From Candidatus Darwinimomas equi (GTDB taxonomy: Bacteria > Bacillota > Clostridia > Lachnospirales > Lachnospiraceae): a stretch of 39,182 bases of DNA. The position numbers were made by a program, and so were the translations under genes. This document shows positions 9,426 to 21,893 of this stretch, in pieces (within the stretch, counting starts at the first letter, position 1; each line of letters starts with the position of its first letter). The notes under the pieces are model-generated. The model was given only the letters and a program-made list of their open reading frames with translations. It was not told the origin of the DNA and did no database searches. The stretch lies in the NCBI GenBank assembly GCA_018066045.1, contig JAGHSD010000051.1:1-39182 (forward strand), in the 5' to 3' direction.

Positions 9426-9995
9426 ATGAGTACTAAAAAATACAAAAAAACAAATAATGAAGAGAAAAAAGAAGGCAGCAGCGTCGGAAAAGAGATTCTG
9501 AGCTGGATTGAGGTATTTCTGATCGCCGCTGCCATCGCATTTGTGGTCAACCGTTTCCTTATAGCTAATTCCGTGGTTCCGACCGGTTCCATGGAGCCGA
9601 ATATCATGTCCGGCGAGCGTGTCTTCGGTTCAAGGCTTACTTATCTCAACAGTGATCCTCAGCGGGGAGATATAGTGATCTTCCGCTGGCCCGATAATGA
9701 GAAGATTTATTTCGTAAAGAGAGTAATCGGTCTTCCGGGTGAAACTGTGGATATCGTTCAGGGCAAGGTATACATAAACGGTGAACTGCTTGATGAACCG
9801 TATCTTGCGGAGCCAATGCTTGAGGAACCTCCAATGCATTTCGAGGTACCTGAGAATGCCTATTTCATGATGGGTGACAACCGCAATAACTCGGCAGACG
9901 CACGCTACTGGGATAACCATTTTGTTTACAGAGACAAGATTATCGCAAAGGTCGGTATAAAATACTGGCCCTTCCCGATAGAGAAAGTAGAATAG
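9426..9995 (+). CDS. lepB: Signal peptidase I
   Basis: VVPTGSMEPNI catalytic Ser motif, KRVIGLPGETV Lys motif, MGDNRNNSADAR motif; N-terminal TM. Confidence 0.96.
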   Translation: MSTKKYKKTNNEEKKEGSSVGKEILSWIEVFLIAAAIAFVVNRFLIANSVVPTGSMEPNIMSGERVFGSRLTYLNSDPQRGDIVIFRWPDNEKIYFVKRVIGLPGETVDIVQGKVYINGELLDEPYLAEPMLEEPPMHFEVPENAYFMMGDNRNNSADARYWDNHFVYRDKIIAKVGIKYWPFPIEKVE

Positions 9996-10009
9996 CCGGA
10001 AGAAAAAGC

Positions 10010-10039
10010 AATGAGTCAGGAGCAATCTCCTGACTCATT
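10010..10039. terminator. Probable bidirectional Rho-independent terminator between lepB and hom
   Basis: AATGAGTCAGGAG-CAAT-CTCCTGACTCATT perfect 13-bp stem, T tract on the plus side and GCTTTTTCTT on the minus side. Confidence 0.85.
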
Positions 10040-10090
10040 TTTATATATCCCCGCGGCCGGGGTCTATCAAGATGCCCGGAAAAACCCGGT

Positions 10091-10984
10091 TCAGGTTCTC
10101 ATCACATCTGCGATAACTGCAGTTGCTGTCGGAAGCTTTCCTGCTCCGGGGCCGTAATACATGGATCTTCCCATATATTCAGACTCCACAAGAACCGCAT
10201 TCATAACTCCGTTCACACTATACAGCTCGTTTTCCGGTCCTATAACAGCAGGGCCGACATGTGCGGTGAGATTTCCGTAGCTGTCCTTTTCAACCACACC
10301 TAAAAGCTTTATCACTTTTCCTTTGGACTGTGCTTCTCTGATATCTTCTATGGTAATCTTCGTAATCCCTTCAGTCGGTATAGCCTTGTAATCCGGCATC
10401 TTTCCGCTGATAAGCCATCCTAATATTGCCGTCTTGCGGCATGTATCCCATCCTTCAATATCTGCCGACGGATCTTTCTCCGCATAGCCGAGTTTCTGTG
10501 CCAGCGCAAGAGCCTCGTCAAATGACATGCCTTTCTTATCCATCTGCTCAAGAATGAAGTTGGTGGTTCCGTTAAGGATACCTGACACTCTGGTTATCTC
10601 ATCACAGCGGAGACACTCCGTGATCACATGTATGATCGGTATTCCTCCGCCTACTGATGCTTCAAAAAGAAATCTGACGTTGTGTGCTTCTGCTGTTGCA
10701 ATCAGATCCTCACCAAACGCCGCAACAAGGGCTTTGTTGGATGTTACCACGCTTTTCCCTTTTTCAAGACACTGTTTTACGAACTCATATGCAGGATGTT
10801 CCCCGCCCATGGTTTCTACAACCGTATTGCAGTCCCCTGCCAGTACCTCGTTAAAATCCTTTGTCAGCTCCGGAACTTCAAGATCCCTCAGATCCAGTAC
10901 TTTTTCAATTTCTATTCCGTTTGCCTTTGCTATCTCGTATACTCCGCTGCCTATCGTTCCGAATCCGAGAATTGATATCTTCAT
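10091..10984 (-). CDS. hom: Homoserine dehydrogenase, short form without a C-terminal ACT domain
   Basis: LGFGTIGSGVYEI Rossmann motif, VTSNKALVA, ASVGGGIPII, GILNGTTNFIL, GYAEKDPSADIEGWD motifs. Confidence 0.92.
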   Translation of the reverse strand: MKISILGFGTIGSGVYEIAKANGIEIEKVLDLRDLEVPELTKDFNEVLAGDCNTVVETMGGEHPAYEFVKQCLEKGKSVVTSNKALVAAFGEDLIATAEAHNVRFLFEASVGGGIPIIHVITECLRCDEITRVSGILNGTTNFILEQMDKKGMSFDEALALAQKLGYAEKDPSADIEGWDTCRKTAILGWLISGKMPDYKAIPTEGITKITIEDIREAQSKGKVIKLLGVVEKDSYGNLTAHVGPAVIGPENELYSVNGVMNAVLVESEYMGRSMYYGPGAGKLPTATAVIADVMRT

Positions 10985-11038
10985 AAAATGCTGCCTTCTT
11001 TCAAAATGCTTTGCCTGTCGTCTGCTGTCCTCGCTCTG

Positions 11039-12169
11039 TCAGTCTTCAACCTTGCGGTCCGGACATCCCAGTGACATCCATGTCAGATATGCCGTAATAA
11101 ATTTATCTAAATCTCCGTCAAGAACCGCATCCGTGTTTCCCGATTCACATCCCGTACGAAGGTCTTTTACCATCTTATATGGCTGGAGCACATAGGAACG
11201 TATCTGCGATCCCCATGCATTATCCTTTACTTCTCCGCGGATACCTGAAAGCTTTTCCATGTTTTCCTGCTGCTTGAGCATGAACAGTTTCGTCTTCAGG
11301 ATCTGCATAGCCTTGTCCTTATTCTGGAACTGGCTTCTTTCATTCTGACATGTTACAACTATTCCTGTCGGAAAATGTGTGATTCTGATAGCCGATGATG
11401 TCTTGTTGATATGCTGTCCGCCTGCACCGGATGAACGGTATGTATCAATACGTATATCATCATCCTTAACCTCTACATCAAGGTCTTCCTCTATATCCGG
11501 CATAATGTCACAGCTTACGAAACTCGTCTGCCGCTTGCCCTGTGCATTGAACGGACTTATACGTACCAGTCTGTGGATTCCGTGTTCGGAACGCAGAAAG
11601 CCGTATGCATTTTCCCCGTTTATCTGTATCGTTACCGATTTGATACCTGCCTCGTCGCCGTCAAGAAAATCAAGCACGTCAACGGAGTATCCTTTCTTCT
11701 CTGCCCATCTCGTATACATACGGTAAAGCATCGAGCACCAGTCGCACGACTCTGTTCCGCCTGCTCCGGCATTCAGTCTCAGGATCGCGCTGCTGTGGTC
11801 ATACTGACCCGAAAGGAGCTGCTGCGTCTTCATCATGTCAATCTTAGCGGTCAGGTCTTCAACCAGTTCCCTGATCTCATCGATAAGGCTGTGGTCATCC
11901 TCTTCGTTGGCGATGTCAATCATGTCCTTTGCATCACTGAAATCCTGCTCCACCTGATTATATGTCTGAACTGTGTCTTTCAGATTCTTTGCTTCCTTGG
12001 ACAGCTTAGTGGACCGTTCTGCATCTGTCCAGAAATCCGGTGCCTCCATGGCACGGTCCAGCTCCGCAATACGGTTCTTCTTGTTGTCCAGATCGAGCGA
12101 AGCCTTCAGATCCTTAAGAGGCTGCTCATATTGTGAAAGTGTGTATTTAAATTGATCAAGCTCTACCAT
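11039..12169 (-). CDS. prfB: Peptide chain release factor 2
   Basis: [18 protein letters not shown] with GGQ loop [20 protein letters not shown]. Start MVELDQ at 12169 overlaps the secA stop; the ORF-track start at 12214 lies within secA. Confidence 0.95.
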   Translation of the reverse strand: MVELDQFKYTLSQYEQPLKDLKASLDLDNKKNRIAELDRAMEAPDFWTDAERSTKLSKEAKNLKDTVQTYNQVEQDFSDAKDMIDIANEEDDHSLIDEIRELVEDLTAKIDMMKTQQLLSGQYDHSSAILRLNAGAGGTESCDWCSMLYRMYTRWAEKKGYSVDVLDFLDGDEAGIKSVTIQINGENAYGFLRSEHGIHRLVRISPFNAQGKRQTSFVSCDIMPDIEEDLDVEVKDDDIRIDTYRSSGAGGQHINKTSSAIRITHFPTGIVVTCQNERSQFQNKDKAMQILKTKLFMLKQQENMEKLSGIRGEVKDNAWGSQIRSYVLQPYKMVKDLRTGCESGNTDAVLDGDLDKFITAYLTWMSLGCPDRKVED

Positions 12170-14723
12170 GACAGTTCTTATACTTCTTTCCTGACCCGCA
12201 CGGGCACGGATCATTGGGATATACTTTTGCTGCTGCTTTCTTAACCGGCTGTCTCACGGACGAATCGTCTCTGTTGGTTCCCGTTACCTTTGCGGCCGGC
12301 TCGCGTTCAAGCTTGCGCTCCACCTGAATATGATAAAGGATTCTTACCGTATCCTCTTCAATTCCGGCTTCCATCTGCTCAAACATATCAAATGCCTGAA
12401 TCTTGTATTCAACCAGCGGATCCTTCTGACCGTATGCAACAACTCCTATATTCTGACGGAGCTGCTCCATATCATCAATATGGTTCATCCACTTGTTATC
12501 GATAACCTTGAGAAGGATAACTCTCTCGGCCTCACGTGCCTGTTCCGCATTCGGGAACTGAGCCTCTTTGGCTTCATAAAGCTTTACAGCCTCTTCTTTC
12601 AGTCTGTGAATAAGCTCATTCTTCCTTTCATCAGGAGAAATGCTGACAGACTGCAGCGGAATAACCGGAAGCAGAAGCTCATTGAGCGCCGTAACATCCC
12701 ACTGCTCCTTCGGAGCATCCTCATTACATGTCATATCCACCGCATGCTCTACTATGTCATTGACCATCTTCATGACGGTCTCGCGCATGTTGTGACCGTC
12801 GAGCACCTGATTACGCTCTGCATAGATGACTTCACGCTGCTCGTTGTTAACCTGATCATACTTGAGAAGGTTCTCACGGATTCCGTAGTTGTTGTTCTCT
12901 ATACGTTCCTGCGCTTTTCTGATGGCGTCCGAAAGCATCTTGTGATGGATTTCCTCACCGTCTTCAACACCGAGAGAATTGAATATTCCCATCAGTCTGT
13001 CTGATCCGAAAAGTCTCATCAGATCATCTTCAAGGCTTATATAGAAACGGCTTGATCCGGGATCTCCCTGACGTCCCGAACGTCCGCGAAGCTGATTGTC
13101 TATACGTCTCGCCTCATGGCGTTCTGTTCCTATGATCTTCAGTCCGCCTGCCTGACGGCTGTATTCATCAAGCTCGATATCCGTACCACGGCCTGCCATG
13201 TTGGTGGCTATGGTAACGGCACCCTTCTGACCTGCTCCCGCTACGATCTCAGCCTCTTTCTCATGGAATTTCGCATTCAGTACAGTATGCGGGATTCCTT
13301 TTCTCCGAAGCATCGTCGAAAGCATCTCCGAAGTCTCGATGGTAATCGTACCGACGAGCACGGGCTGTCCTTTTTCATGTGTTGCTATGATTTCCTTAAC
13401 AACCGCCTCGAATTTTTCCCTCTGAGTCTTGAATACCGCATCATCATAATCGATACGCGCGATCGGAAGGTTCGTCGGAATCTCGATAACGTCCATACCA
13501 TAGGTGTTTCTGAATTCCTTCTCTTCGGTAAGTGCAGTACCTGTCATGCCCGCTTTCTTTGTAAATTTATTAAAGAAATTCTGGAATGTAATTGTTGCAA
13601 GAGTCTTGGACTCTCTCTTTACCTTTACATGTTCCTTTGCCTCGATAGCCTGATGAAGTCCGTCGCTGTACCTTCTTCCTTCCATGATACGTCCCGTGAA
13701 CTCATCAACTATAAGAACCTCATCATCCTTGACAACATAGTCCTGATCCCTGAACATGAGGTTGTTTGCACGAAGTGCCAGAATTATACAATGCTGAATC
13801 TCAAGGTTCTCGGCATCTGCAAGGTTATCAATATGAAAGAACTGTTCAACCTTGGCAACACCTTCCTCTGTAAGGTTAACTATCTTGTCTTTCTCATTGA
13901 CTATGAAATCACCTGTCTCGACGATATCCTCATTCATAAGGGCATTCATCTTGGTGAACTCACCGCTTGCCTCACCCCGTTTGAGCTGTTTAGCCAGCAG
14001 ATCGCACAGTTCATAAAGCTTTGTCGATTTTCCGGACTGTCCGCTGATGATAAGAGGTGTACGTGCCTCATCGATAAGCACCGAGTCAACCTCATCGATT
14101 ATGGCGTAATCAAGTTCGCGGATTACCTGCTGTTCCCTGTAGATGGCCATATTGTCTCTCAGGTAATCGAATCCGAGCTCATTGTTGGTAACATATGTGA
14201 TGTCACACGCATACTGCTCTTTTCTCTCATCGGCTGTCATACCGCACAGTACGCATCCGACTTTCAGCCCTAAAAATTCATGAACGGATCCCATCCACTC
14301 GGCATCACGCTTTGCCAGATAATCGTTGACCGTTACGATGTGAACTCCGTGGCCTGCAAGTGCATTAAGATAAGCAGGGCAGGTCGAAACCAGAGTCTTA
14401 CCTTCACCGGTCTTCATCTCGGCGATTCGTCCCTGATGAAGAACGATACCACCGATAAGCTGAACCGGATAGTGTTCCATATTCAGCACTCTTCTTGCTG
14501 CTTCACGGACCGTGGCGAATGCCTCAACCAGAATATCATCCAGTGTCTCTCCGTTTGCCAGACGCTCCTTGAACTTCACTGTCTGTTCCCTGAGCTGTTC
14601 ATCCGTCATAGCCTGCATCTGAGGACGCAGTGCAACTATCCGGTCAACTACAGGAGTGATCAGTTTTAATTCTCTTTCGCTATGTGTTCCGAAGAGTTTA
14701 TCAACTATAGTACTCATGCGCAT
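12156..14723 (-). CDS. secA: Preprotein translocase ATPase SecA
   Basis: [52 protein letters not shown]-terminal zinc motif [14 protein letters not shown]. Confidence 0.98.
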   Translation of the reverse strand: MRMSTIVDKLFGTHSERELKLITPVVDRIVALRPQMQAMTDEQLREQTVKFKERLANGETLDDILVEAFATVREAARRVLNMEHYPVQLIGGIVLHQGRIAEMKTGEGKTLVSTCPAYLNALAGHGVHIVTVNDYLAKRDAEWMGSVHEFLGLKVGCVLCGMTADERKEQYACDITYVTNNELGFDYLRDNMAIYREQQVIRELDYAIIDEVDSVLIDEARTPLIISGQSGKSTKLYELCDLLAKQLKRGEASGEFTKMNALMNEDIVETGDFIVNEKDKIVNLTEEGVAKVEQFFHIDNLADAENLEIQHCIILALRANNLMFRDQDYVVKDDEVLIVDEFTGRIMEGRRYSDGLHQAIEAKEHVKVKRESKTLATITFQNFFNKFTKKAGMTGTALTEEKEFRNTYGMDVIEIPTNLPIARIDYDDAVFKTQREKFEAVVKEIIATHEKGQPVLVGTITIETSEMLSTMLRRKGIPHTVLNAKFHEKEAEIVAGAGQKGAVTIATNMAGRGTDIELDEYSRQAGGLKIIGTERHEARRIDNQLRGRSGRQGDPGSSRFYISLEDDLMRLFGSDRLMGIFNSLGVEDGEEIHHKMLSDAIRKAQERIENNNYGIRENLLKYDQVNNEQREVIYAERNQVLDGHNMRETVMKMVNDIVEHAVDMTCNEDAPKEQWDVTALNELLLPVIPLQSVSISPDERKNELIHRLKEEAVKLYEAKEAQFPNAEQAREAERVILLKVIDNKWMNHIDDMEQLRQNIGVVAYGQKDPLVEYKIQAFDMFEQMEAGIEEDTVRILYHIQVERKLEREPAAKVTGTNRDDSSVRQPVKKAAAKVYPNDPCPCGSGKKYKNCHGRA

Positions 14724-14747
14724 ATTTCTCCTTATACACTATTGTCT

Positions 14748-14756
14748 ATAATAACA
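14748..14756 (-). promoter_or_regulatory. Possible extended -10 element upstream of secA
   Basis: Minus strand TGT-TATTAT. No convincing -35. Confidence 0.3.
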
Positions 14757-14818
14757 CATTTCAGGCCGCCACGCGAGTTTTTAGACAGCATGTTTACATT
14801 TTTTTAACATATCATTCA

Positions 14819-14847
14819 TTGTATGACCACATGTACTATGGTAAAAT
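14819..14847 (+). promoter_or_regulatory. hpf promoter
   Basis: TTGTAT (14819-14824), 17 nt, TGG-TAAAAT (14842-14847, extended -10). Confidence 0.65.
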
Positions 14848-14885
14848 GTATACATAAAAGTACATCAGTACAAGGAGGTAGGCTT

Positions 14886-15419
14886 ATGAAATATACGATC
14901 ATCGGAAGAAACATCGAAGTCACCGACAATATCAAAGATTCAGTTGAAAACAAGCTGGAGAGGTTGGCGAAATATTTTGCTCAGGATTCCGAAGCTAAAG
15001 TTACGATGGGTACAGACGGAGATATGCAGAAAATCGAAGTTACGATCCCGACAAAGCTCGGTTTCATCCGTGCAGAAGATGCAGGATATGATCTTTACAA
15101 TTCGATCGATAACGTAGCAGCAATCATCGAAAAGCAGATAAAGAAGTACAAAAGCAAGATAATCGACAAGAAGCAGAATTCCTTATCATTCTCAGATGCA
15201 TTTATCGCAGAGAGCTATCCGGAAGAAGATGAAGAAAACATCAAGATAGTCAAGACCAAGAGCTTCGCGCTTAAGCCGATGGATGCCGAAGAGGCATGTC
15301 TCCAGATGGAAATGCTCGGACATAACTTCTTTGTATTCCTGAATATGGATACCAACAAAGTTAACGTAGTTTACAAGCGCAAAGGCAACAGTTACGGCCT
15401 GATTGAGCCGGAAATGTAA
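14886..15419 (+). CDS. hpf: Ribosome hibernation promoting factor, long form
   Basis: MKYTIIGRNIEVTDNIKDSVENKLERLAKYF plus C-terminal KTKSFALKPMDAEEACLQMEMLGHNFFVFLN dimerisation domain. AAGGAGGT RBS directly upstream. The ORF-track start at 14823 would overlap the promoter. Confidence 0.95.
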   Translation: MKYTIIGRNIEVTDNIKDSVENKLERLAKYFAQDSEAKVTMGTDGDMQKIEVTIPTKLGFIRAEDAGYDLYNSIDNVAAIIEKQIKKYKSKIIDKKQNSLSFSDAFIAESYPEEDEENIKIVKTKSFALKPMDAEEACLQMEMLGHNFFVFLNMDTNKVNVVYKRKGNSYGLIEPEM

Positions 15420-15453
15420 AATTAAAAATGTTAAACTGAATTATGATAATATC

Positions 15454-15486
15454 AAAACCGGGGCGGAATCGATCCGCCCCGGTTTT
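15454..15486. terminator. Intrinsic terminator between convergent hpf and glnN
   Basis: AAAACCGGGGCGGA-ATCGA-TCCGCCCCGGTTTT perfect 14-bp stem. Confidence 0.85.
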
Positions 15487-15546
15487 ACTGTCCGTCCGGA
15501 TCATGGCAAACCGAATCCGCCCCGGTTTATGCTGTAACAGAATAAA

Positions 15547-17643
15547 TCAGAAAATAATATCCCCGTAAGACGGCATCGGCCAGCAGGATTTATCAATCAG
15601 CAGCTCCAGTGCATCAATAGGAGCGCGAAGTGCCTCCATCGCCGGAACTACTTTTGTCCTGTATGCACGGGCTGATTTCTCTGCCGCTGATACAGACGCT
15701 GCCTTATCGATCTCTCTGCTGAGCCTGTCCATGGCCTTTCTGGTCGATGCAAGAAGTGCCGAACATTCACTTATAAGCATTTCCTGCACTGTCGTATCTG
15801 CACACGGAACAGCTGTATTAACCGCTATCTTTGCTCCTGCAAGACTGCCAAGATAGGATACTGTTGCCGGAATAATCTGCTTGGTCGCTATATCCAGCAT
15901 TGTACGTGCCTCGATATTGATCTCTTTTGCATACATCTCAAATTCGATCTCCGCACGTGAATCAAGCTCACTCTTTGTGAATACTCCGAATTTTTCGAAA
16001 AGTTCAACCGCTTTCCTGTCTGTGATAGCCGGAATAGCATCCACCATTGATTTAAGATTCGGAAGTCCGCGTCTTTTTGCTTCTTCTATCCAGGCCTTTC
16101 CGTATCCGTTGCCGTTGAATACCACCCTGCGATGCTCACTGAAGGTCCTTGCTATATATTCTCTTATCTTTGCCTTACCCGGTTTTGTCCCGAGCTCATC
16201 GCATGCTTCCTTGAAAGCTTCCGCCACGATAGTGTTAAGAACAATATTCGACATTGCAAGAGAATCCGAACTTCCCAGTGTTCTGAGCTCGAATTTATTT
16301 CCTGTAAACGCAAACGGTGAGGTCCTGTTTCTGTCGGTTGCATCTTTATTGAGATCCGGAAGCACCGCAACTCCTGTCTCGAGTCTTCCGCCCGGAATGC
16401 TGTGTGTTGCGGAGCCCTTTTCCGCAAACTGATCAAGCACATCCTGAAGCTGTTCCCCAAGGAAAATACTTACGATTGAAGGAGGAGCTTCATTTCCGCC
16501 AAGACGAAGGTCATTGCCGACATTTGCACTGCTGTATCTGATCAGATCCGCATGCTTGTCAACTGCTTTTATTACACAGGCAAGAATCAGCAGGAATTCA
16601 AGATTCTCATGCGGCCTGTCTCCCGGTTTAAGGAGATTACGTCCTTCATCCGTAAGAAGTGACCAGTTGTTATGCTTACCCGAACCGTTAACTCCCGCAA
16701 ACGGTTTTTCATGAAGCAGACATACCATGCCATGACGTCCTGCCACACGTTTCATGGTCTCCATGGTCATCTGGTTATGGTCTGTTGCGATATTGCGCTG
16801 TTCATAAAGAGGTGCAAGCTCGTGCTGTGAAGGTGCACCCTCGTTATGCTGTGTCTTGGCCGGAACTCCCAGTTTCCAGAGCTCGCGGTTGATATCCTTC
16901 ATATATGCGCCGACGCGCTCATTTATGATTCCGTAATAATGATCGCTGAGTTCCTGTCCCTTGGGCGGCATCGCACCTAAGAGTGTATGCCCTGTATAAA
17001 CAAGATCCTTACGCTTGTTGTATATGTCCTTGTCGATGAGGAAATATTCCTGCTCGGCACCTACCATCGGGATGACACGTTTTGTCCTGCTGTCGCCGAA
17101 CATTCTGACCAGCCTGAGTGCCTGCTCATCGATAGCCTGCATGGATCTCAGAAGCGGTGTCTTCTGATCAAGCGATTCTCCTGTATATGAGCAAAATGCT
17201 GTCGGTATGCAAAGTGTCACTCCGAGAGCGTCTTCCCGCAGGAATGCCGGCGAGGTACAGTCCCATGCTGTATAACCGCGTGCCTCGAAGGTTGCACGCA
17301 GTCCGCCCGAAGGAAAGCTGGACGCATCAGGTTCACCTTTGATAAGATGCTTGCCTTCAAAATCAAGAATTGCCTTGCCCTGCTTGTTGATTGCAAGAAA
17401 AGCATCATGCTTTTCCGCTGTGACACCCGTAAGCGGCTGAAACCAGTGAGTATAATGTGTTGCTCCTCTTTCCAGAGCCCATTCCTTCATTGCATTTGCC
17501 ACGGTATCCGCAATAGACGGATCAAGTTCCTTACCCGTCTCTATCGTCTTTTTTAATTTACCGTAGACATCCTTCGGAAGGCGTGCCTTCATTTCCTTAT
17601 CAGTAAAAACATCGCAGGCAAAAGTCTTTAAAAAATCACTCAT
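15547..17643 (-). CDS. glnN: Type III glutamine synthetase (GlnN)
   Basis: ~700 aa; [52 protein letters not shown] motifs. Confidence 0.96.
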   Translation of the reverse strand: MSDFLKTFACDVFTDKEMKARLPKDVYGKLKKTIETGKELDPSIADTVANAMKEWALERGATHYTHWFQPLTGVTAEKHDAFLAINKQGKAILDFEGKHLIKGEPDASSFPSGGLRATFEARGYTAWDCTSPAFLREDALGVTLCIPTAFCSYTGESLDQKTPLLRSMQAIDEQALRLVRMFGDSRTKRVIPMVGAEQEYFLIDKDIYNKRKDLVYTGHTLLGAMPPKGQELSDHYYGIINERVGAYMKDINRELWKLGVPAKTQHNEGAPSQHELAPLYEQRNIATDHNQMTMETMKRVAGRHGMVCLLHEKPFAGVNGSGKHNNWSLLTDEGRNLLKPGDRPHENLEFLLILACVIKAVDKHADLIRYSSANVGNDLRLGGNEAPPSIVSIFLGEQLQDVLDQFAEKGSATHSIPGGRLETGVAVLPDLNKDATDRNRTSPFAFTGNKFELRTLGSSDSLAMSNIVLNTIVAEAFKEACDELGTKPGKAKIREYIARTFSEHRRVVFNGNGYGKAWIEEAKRRGLPNLKSMVDAIPAITDRKAVELFEKFGVFTKSELDSRAEIEFEMYAKEINIEARTMLDIATKQIIPATVSYLGSLAGAKIAVNTAVPCADTTVQEMLISECSALLASTRKAMDRLSREIDKAASVSAAEKSARAYRTKVVPAMEALRAPIDALELLIDKSCWPMPSYGDIIF

Positions 17644-19024
17644 TGTTTTTCCTTTCTTTTTCGGTACCGGTTATCGTTAGATCCCTGTACCAGGTGTGGC
17701 TGTTGGTTTTTATCGCAGCCGGAATGATCTTGAGTATCTGATCGATGTTAAGGCAAAGCATGATTGCAAGCGGTGACCAGTGAAACTTAAATGCTGCCAG
17801 AAATGACAGCGGTATAACTATAAGCCAGATTCCTACAAGATCAACATACATAACGAATTTCGGATCGCCGCCTCCGCGGATTATACCGCAGTTGCAGGAC
17901 ATCTGGTATGACATACAGAAACCGATAAAGCACAGAAGAATAATAAACTGATCTGCAAGTTCTCTTGTCTCCGGTGATACCTTATACATGTTGAGCACAG
18001 GAACTCTGATTATGAACAGAACAACTGCTATCAGTATGCCTATTCCGATGAATACGATCTGCAGCGAGTTCGCACATTTGACGGCATATTCTTTTCCTTT
18101 CGGCACTGTCTGACCCATTATTACCGATGCTGCATTTGCTGCGCCGATGGCCATGACTTTGACCAGCTGGTAAAGAGAATTGGATATCGCATTTGCCGCA
18201 AGTGCCGTAGTACTTAAATTGCCGAGCACTATTCCCTGAGCTGCATTGCCGCAGCAGAACGAACCTTCTGCAATAAGTATCGGTGCCGCAACGCCCATAT
18301 ACTGTCCGATGTTCTCAAAGTGCGGAGTGATGACATCCTTTATCTTCATGCACAGTTTCCTGTCCATCCTGAATACATAGAATGCCACTATAAACATCTC
18401 TAACACTCTGGCTATCGTTGTTGCAAGTGCTGCTCCGGCCGAGCCGAGTTCAGGTGCCCCGAAGCGTCCGAAGATAAGAATATAGTTTCCTCCGCCGTTT
18501 ACAAAAAGCGATATAACCGATACTATTACCGCGATTTTTGCAGAACCTACGCCCTTCATGGTTGCCAGCAGGAACATGGATACGGCAAAGAACAGCCAGG
18601 ACCATTTGATAACATTGAGATATGCAAGTGCTTCCTGAATAACCGCCGCATCTTTGGTGAAAATGCCTACAAGACCTTCCGGAACAATCGCAGCTATCAA
18701 AAACAGCAGTGCCGAAAATGCAAGTGCGAGGTAGAAGCCGGTCGGCGCAAGTTTTTTGATAGAGTCACCGTCTTTCTTTCCCCAGTACTGCGATCCAAGT
18801 ACTACCATGCCGGTTACAAGACCGTTAAGAAGGCCCTGATACACGAAGTGAATCTGGTTGATGATAGTAACTCCGGCTAAAGCGTTCTCGCTGTAGGATC
18901 CGATCATAATATTATCAAGCAGGTTGACGCTGAGGACGATTGCCTGCTGTAAGATAAGCATGATCGCAAGCTTAAAATATTTTTTAAAGAATTCTTTGTC
19001 TGTACAGAAATGTTTACTCATCAT
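17636..19024 (-). CDS. MATE family efflux transporter
   Basis: Multi-TM protein with N-terminal [27 protein letters not shown] and internal repeat typical of MATE. Confidence 0.9.
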   Translation of the reverse strand: MMSKHFCTDKEFFKKYFKLAIMLILQQAIVLSVNLLDNIMIGSYSENALAGVTIINQIHFVYQGLLNGLVTGMVVLGSQYWGKKDGDSIKKLAPTGFYLALAFSALLFLIAAIVPEGLVGIFTKDAAVIQEALAYLNVIKWSWLFFAVSMFLLATMKGVGSAKIAVIVSVISLFVNGGGNYILIFGRFGAPELGSAGAALATTIARVLEMFIVAFYVFRMDRKLCMKIKDVITPHFENIGQYMGVAAPILIAEGSFCCGNAAQGIVLGNLSTTALAANAISNSLYQLVKVMAIGAANAASVIMGQTVPKGKEYAVKCANSLQIVFIGIGILIAVVLFIIRVPVLNMYKVSPETRELADQFIILLCFIGFCMSYQMSCNCGIIRGGGDPKFVMYVDLVGIWLIVIPLSFLAAFKFHWSPLAIMLCLNIDQILKIIPAAIKTNSHTWYRDLTITGTEKERKNNE

Positions 19025-21893
19025 GTTCCTTATATTGCTGTTTCAGAATTTTCTGTAAATACTGACCTGTATACGAAGCTTTGGACCGGGCAACCTGTTC
19101 AGGAGTTCCGTGAGCAATCTGAGTGCCGCCGCGGTCGCCTCCGTCTGGTCCCATGTCAATTATATAATCCGCACTCTTGATCACATCAAGATTGTGCTCA
19201 ATAACAACTACCGTATTACCGCCTTCAGTCAGCCGCCTGAGTATCTCCACCAGTTTGTGAACATCCGCAAAATGCAGTCCCGTAGTCGGCTCATCTAAAA
19301 TATAGATGGTTCTGCCCGTACTTCTCTTTGCAAGCTCAGTCGCAAGTTTAATACGCTGTGCCTCACCTCCGGAAAGTTCGGTCGATGGCTGCCCGAGTTT
19401 AATATATCCGAGTCCCACATCATAAAGAGTCTGTATGATACGGTGTATCTTCGGAATTGCTTTAAAGAATTCCAGCGCCTCTTCAACGGTCATGTTCAGA
19501 ACATCATATATTGACTTACCCTTGTATTTCACTTCCAGAGTTTCTCTGTTATATCTCCTGCCTCCACAGACCTCACATGGAACATATACATCCGGAAGAA
19601 AATGCATCTCAATCTTGATTATACCGTCTCCGGAACAGGATTCGCATCTTCCGCCTTTGACATTGAAGCTGAAACGTCCCTTCTGGTATCCCTTTGCCCT
19701 GGCATCAGGTGTCTGTGCAAACAGATCGCGGATCAGGTCAAACACTCCCGTATATGTCGCGGGATTTGAACGCGGTGTCTTTCCTATCGGTGACTGATCG
19801 ATACAGATGACTTTGTCCAGTTTCTCCGCTCCCTCAATCTTCTTATGCTTTCCGGGAAATACAACCTGCGCCCTGTTGAGCTTTCTGGCAAGAGCCTTGT
19901 AGAGAATCTCATTAACCAGCGAAGATTTACCCGAACCGGATACACCCGTCACACAGGTCATGACGCCGAGCGGAAATTCAACATCGATATTTTTCAGATT
20001 GTTTTCGGCTGCTCCGCAGACCTTAATCCACCCTGCCGGTTTCAGCCGCTTTTCCGGAACCGGTATCCTGAGCTCTCCCGAAAGATACTTTCCCGTAACT
20101 GATTCTTTGCAGCGTACGATATCATTCACGCTGCCTGCGGCAACGATCTTTCCTCCGTGTTCTCCGGCTCCCGGTCCGATATCTACCAGGAAATCGGCTT
20201 CTCTCATAGTCTCTTCGTCATGCTCAACCACGATTACCGAGTTTCCGAGATCACGCAGATGCTTAAGTGTTGCAAGCAGCTTGTCATTATCCTTCTGATG
20301 CAGTCCGATAGACGGCTCATCAAGAATATATGCAACTCCTACAAGTCCCGAACCGATCTGCGTCGCAAGTCTTATTCTCTGTGCCTCTCCTCCGGAAAGA
20401 GTTGAAGTCGAACGGCTGAGTGTAAGATAATCCAGACCCACATCAATAAGAAAAGATATTCGTGCACGGATTTCTTTGAGAACCAGTTCACCGATCTGTG
20501 CCTGCATCTTACTTAATTTCAGTCCGTCGATGAAACTGCGGAATGCAACTATACTCATATTTGTTGCATCATAGATATTTTTATCGCCGACCGTGACCGC
20601 AAGCGACGATGCTTTCAGCCTCTTGCCTCCGCAGGTCGAGCACGGAGCTATCCGCATGAATTTTTCATATTCAGCCTTACTTGTTTCACTGAATGTCTCA
20701 CGGTATCTTCTGTTGCAGTTTTCGATAAGTCCCTCAAATGCAACAGGATAAACACCGCTTCCGCGCTGTCCCGTATATCTTACATCCACTTCCTCTTCGG
20801 TTCCGCAGATCAGAATGTCGTGTATTTTTTTCGGATATTTTTCAAACGGAGTATCCAGACTGAACCTGAAATGCTGCGACATGGCCACAAGCATGGCATG
20901 TGAGAAGCTGCCGTCCTTCTGTGCGCTCTGCCATCCGGGAACCACTATTGCACCTTCGTTGATACTGAGCGATTTATCCGGGATTATCAGATCCTCATCG
21001 AACTCCATAGTATAACCGAGTCCGAGGCAGTCGGGACATGCTCCGAACGGATTGTTAAATGAAAAGCTCCTCGGTTCAACTTCATCTATCGAAACCCCGC
21101 AGTCAGGGCACGAGAAAAGCTGTGAGAAATTGAGTTCCTCATGCTGAACCGGTCTGCCGGCACCGTCCGGATAATCGCACACTACGGTGCAGATATTTCC
21201 CGTAAGTCCAAGCGCCGTTTCGAGAGAATCCGTAAGTCTCTTCTGTATTCCCTCACGTACTATCAGTCTGTCCACGATAATCTCTATGGTATGCTTGATA
21301 TTCTTGTCAAGCTTCTCATCCCCGATATCCTGGAACGAAACCGCCTCTCCGTCTATACGCGCACGCACGTATCCTGATTTAACGGCCTGCTCAAGCACCT
21401 TTTCATGGCGTCCTTTTTTTCCGCGAACAACCGGAGCCATAATCTGAAGCTTCGTTCCCTCCGGTGACGCAAGAACCTGATCCACCATCTGGTCTATACT
21501 CTGCTTATGTATCGGCTTTCCGCATTTCGGACAATGCGGCACACCTATTCTTGCATAAAGCAGTCTCATATAATCGTATATTTCCGTAACGGTTCCTACC
21601 GTGGATCTGGGATTCCTGTTGGTTGATTTTTGATCTATGGATATTGCAGGGGGAAGTCCCTCGATATTCTCGACATCGGGCTTCTCCATCTGGCCGAGGA
21701 ACTGACGTGCATAGCTCGACAGCGATTCCATGTAACGCCGCTGCCCTTCTGCATATATTGTGTCAAATGCCAGGCTGGACTTGCCGCTTCCCGACAGGCC
21801 CGTGAAAACTACCAGCTCATCCCTCGGGATCTCAAGGTCGACATGTTTTAGATTATGTTCGCTTGCACCGCGAATTTTAATGTATTTCTTCAT
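19014..21893 (-). CDS. uvrA: Excinuclease ABC subunit A
   Basis: [37 protein letters not shown], two ABC signatures, CxxC zinc fingers. Start is ATG at 21893 ([16 protein letters not shown]). Confidence 0.98.
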   Translation of the reverse strand: MKKYIKIRGASEHNLKHVDLEIPRDELVVFTGLSGSGKSSLAFDTIYAEGQRRYMESLSSYARQFLGQMEKPDVENIEGLPPAISIDQKSTNRNPRSTVGTVTEIYDYMRLLYARIGVPHCPKCGKPIHKQSIDQMVDQVLASPEGTKLQIMAPVVRGKKGRHEKVLEQAVKSGYVRARIDGEAVSFQDIGDEKLDKNIKHTIEIIVDRLIVREGIQKRLTDSLETALGLTGNICTVVCDYPDGAGRPVQHEELNFSQLFSCPDCGVSIDEVEPRSFSFNNPFGACPDCLGLGYTMEFDEDLIIPDKSLSINEGAIVVPGWQSAQKDGSFSHAMLVAMSQHFRFSLDTPFEKYPKKIHDILICGTEEEVDVRYTGQRGSGVYPVAFEGLIENCNRRYRETFSETSKAEYEKFMRIAPCSTCGGKRLKASSLAVTVGDKNIYDATNMSIVAFRSFIDGLKLSKMQAQIGELVLKEIRARISFLIDVGLDYLTLSRSTSTLSGGEAQRIRLATQIGSGLVGVAYILDEPSIGLHQKDNDKLLATLKHLRDLGNSVIVVEHDEETMREADFLVDIGPGAGEHGGKIVAAGSVNDIVRCKESVTGKYLSGELRIPVPEKRLKPAGWIKVCGAAENNLKNIDVEFPLGVMTCVTGVSGSGKSSLVNEILYKALARKLNRAQVVFPGKHKKIEGAEKLDKVICIDQSPIGKTPRSNPATYTGVFDLIRDLFAQTPDARAKGYQKGRFSFNVKGGRCESCSGDGIIKIEMHFLPDVYVPCEVCGGRRYNRETLEVKYKGKSIYDVLNMTVEEALEFFKAIPKIHRIIQTLYDVGLGYIKLGQPSTELSGGEAQRIKLATELAKRSTGRTIYILDEPTTGLHFADVHKLVEILRRLTEGGNTVVVIEHNLDVIKSADYIIDMGPDGGDRGGTQIAHGTPEQVARSKASYTGQYLQKILKQQYKEHDE

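Noticed and set aside
10527-11195. 222-aa plus-strand ORF
   Set aside because: Antisense to hom and the prfB 3' end; Ser-rich low-information translation.
13116-14273. 385-aa plus-strand ORF
   Set aside because: Fully antisense to secA, whose protein is unambiguous; composition is typical of a reverse-complement reading.
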